Origin: Clostridiales bacterium
Lineage (GTDB): Bacteria; Bacillota; Clostridia; Oscillospirales; QAMX01
Reading direction: 5' to 3'
NCBI GenBank assembly: GCA_012514045.1
Contig: JAAZBA010000099.1
Span: 1-5,453, forward strand
DNA length: 5,453 nucleotides
Under the pieces are notes generated by a model. That model had not been told where the DNA came from, made no database searches, and saw only the letters and a list, made by a program, of their open reading frames with translations. Both the position numbers and the translations under genes were made by a program. Below, in pieces: positions 4,115-5,453 of the stretch (positions are counted from its first letter, which is position 1; each line of letters starts with the position of its first letter).

Positions 4115-5453
4115 ATGAAAGAACGGCAACGGAAACTCATACCATGGATTCTCACTGCCCTGGTCATCGGTGCGGTAGTGTTTATTGTCAATATACTGTC
4201 GAATTCCGGACTCAGGGATAGCGTAGAGCGGCGCGCTTTCAATGATTTATCTGTTTCTGTTGAAGCTCAATCTGCCTACCTGCATAATTCGTGGGATCAA
4301 CATTATGCATCATTGGAATCGTTGGCTTATTACATAGGGCAGTTGGAAGATTTTGATATTAAGAAGGAATCTGATCTTTTAAACTCTGTTGCCAAAGCCC
4401 AAAAAATGTGTACTCTTGGTTACGCCGGTCTTAACGGCGAAGCGGTAAACTACGATGGTAAATACATTGGGAACATTTCGGACAGAGAATATTTCATCGA
4501 AGCTTTATCGGATCGGGACGCCAGAGCCATATCCTATCTGGAAACAGCCCTTAATTCAGATGAAGAACAATTTGTTTTCGCTCTTCCCGTCATTAGAGAC
4601 AATGACATTGTGGGAGTGGTGTTCGCAAGCAAGGAGATGGAATTGTTCATATCCTCCTTCTTTGGCGACACTTTCAATGGGAAAGGTTATGTGTTCATAT
4701 GCGATAACAAAGGTAATATGATTCTCTCTTATGGCGAAGCGGCGGAGCATGTGCCGGAAGATAATTATTTCGCCGGCTATACAGATGAAATGATTGTCAG
4801 TGACACCTCAAAGGATGAAATCCTGAACAGCATGGCATCCGGGAAAAGCGGCAAATACATAGGACAGCATAATGGCAAAAAAGAATATGTGGTTTTTGCA
4901 CCCCTTGATATAAACGATTGGTATATATTCAATATAATTGATGTTGACACGGCTAACGCGACATACGAGAATGATCATAGGCTTTTTTCAATAACGCTGC
5001 TTCATGTAGTCTGGGCTTTTTTATTGATGATTGTTTGGATTGTGGTTTCAACGATTATTCAGCAGAGGAGTATAAAGAAGGAAGCGGAGAGATACCGTTC
5101 TCAGTACAAGATAACGGAAAGCATTTTCTCAGATATGAACGTCGCCATGTACAAGGTCGATTTATTGACCGGAGAGCTCAGTATCACGGACACATTCGAA
5201 GCGATGACCGGATATACTGTGCCCAAGGATCTTATGAAATCTCTGAACGTATACAGTGCTTCTTTCCCCGATTTCGACTTTCAAAAGGGTCTTGACCTTA
5301 TAAACACTGTCAGGCTTGAGGGAAAGGTTGTGCGCTACGAGTTCGATCTAAAAACAAAGAGAGGAGCTAAAAAGAGAATTGAACTGTCGATCCATCCGTT
5401 TTACGATAACAAAGGGGTAATTGTTGCCATATTTGGTTTGCTATCCGATATAA
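4115..5453 (+). CDS. Membrane sensor protein with dCache and PAS domains (3' truncated)
   Basis: The frame is open from ATG 4115 to the right edge (446 codons), so the C-terminus is missing. Order of parts: basic N-terminus MKERQRK; membrane helix about 8-28; extracellular dCache_1-type domain about 35-285; membrane helix about 290-315; a charged stretch (KKEAERYRSQYK) likely to be the signalling helix; and the beginning of a PAS domain from about 328 (MYKVDLLTGELSITDTFEAM, then YEFDLKTKRG.KKRIELSIHPFYD). Cache hallmarks are GYAGLNGEAVNYDGKY (102-117) and ISDREYF (121-127), followed by FALPVIRDNDIVGVV. This design detects a small extracellular ligand and passes the signal to a cytoplasmic output. 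In Clostridia this arrangement often continues into GGDEF, sometimes GGDEF-EAL, or into a histidine kinase; which one applies here cannot be seen. The gene has its own promoter and is divergent from the PadR operon, so no functional link to it is implied. Confidence 0.88.
   Translation, partial: MKERQRKLIPWILTALVIGAVVFIVNILSNSGLRDSVERRAFNDLSVSVEAQSAYLHNSWDQHYASLESLAYYIGQLEDFDIKKESDLLNSVAKAQKMCTLGYAGLNGEAVNYDGKYIGNISDREYFIEALSDRDARAISYLETALNSDEEQFVFALPVIRDNDIVGVVFASKEMELFISSFFGDTFNGKGYVFICDNKGNMILSYGEAAEHVPEDNYFAGYTDEMIVSDTSKDEILNSMASGKSGKYIGQHNGKKEYVVFAPLDINDWYIFNIIDVDTANATYENDHRLFSITLLHVVWAFLLMIVWIVVSTIIQQRSIKKEAERYRSQYKITESIFSDMNVAMYKVDLLTGELSITDTFEAMTGYTVPKDLMKSLNVYSASFPDFDFQKGLDLINTVRLEGKVVRYEFDLKTKRGAKKRIELSIHPFYDNKGVIVAIFGLLSDI

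Noticed and set aside
3862..4242. 126-codon minus-strand open frame overlapping the start of the sensor gene
   Set aside because: It is antisense to the well-supported sensor start and promoter and has no recognisable domain.

Overview
The window looks like a chromosomal stretch from a low-to-moderate GC Gram-positive anaerobe of the Clostridia (Lachnospiraceae or Oscillospiraceae type, plausibly gut-associated). This rests on AT-rich intergenic DNA, strong AGGAGG-like ribosome binding sites, two textbook TTGACA-17-TATAAT promoters, and the gene types present: a glucuronidase-like GH2 enzyme, a PadR/DUF2812 pair and a dCache-PAS sensor. The lineage is an inference; no rRNA or marker gene is present.

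Layout. (1) Positions 1-1452, plus strand: the C-terminal ~483 residues of a glycoside hydrolase family 2 protein whose start lies left of the window. It has both catalytic glutamates and an Asn-x-Lys motif like that of beta-glucuronidases. (2) Positions 1499-1566: a long compound hairpin flanked by A and T runs, a bidirectional terminator between convergent genes. (3) Positions 2744-1623, minus strand: a 373-residue sialidase-superfamily (BNR/Asp-box) beta-propeller protein without a signal peptide, with its own perfect-consensus promoter. (4) Positions 3766-2895, minus strand: a two-gene operon in which a PadR-family regulator overlaps a DUF2812 membrane protein by 4 nt. Its consensus promoter carries a near-perfect palindrome exactly between -35 and -10, and a second degenerate copy sits over the predicted transcription start. 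(5) Positions 3844-4114: AT-rich divergent intergenic DNA with an extended -10 promoter and a 15-bp tandem repeat in the leader of the next gene. (6) Positions 4115-5453, plus strand: the N-terminal 446 residues of a membrane sensor (TM, extracellular dCache, TM, cytoplasmic PAS) cut off by the right edge before its output domain.

How they work together. The GH2 and sialidase-like genes are convergent and both belong to glycan-processing folds, so this may be the edge of a glycan-use locus, but they are not one operon. The PadR/DUF2812 pair is a self-contained regulator-plus-membrane-protein module that probably represses itself. The dCache-PAS gene has its own promoter and is probably an independent signalling gene. 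No RNA gene, CRISPR array, insertion sequence or transposase was found. The most interesting items are the altered substrate-contact residues in the glucuronidase-like enzyme, the missing FRIP arginine in the sialidase-like protein, and the four-half-site operator of the PadR operon.
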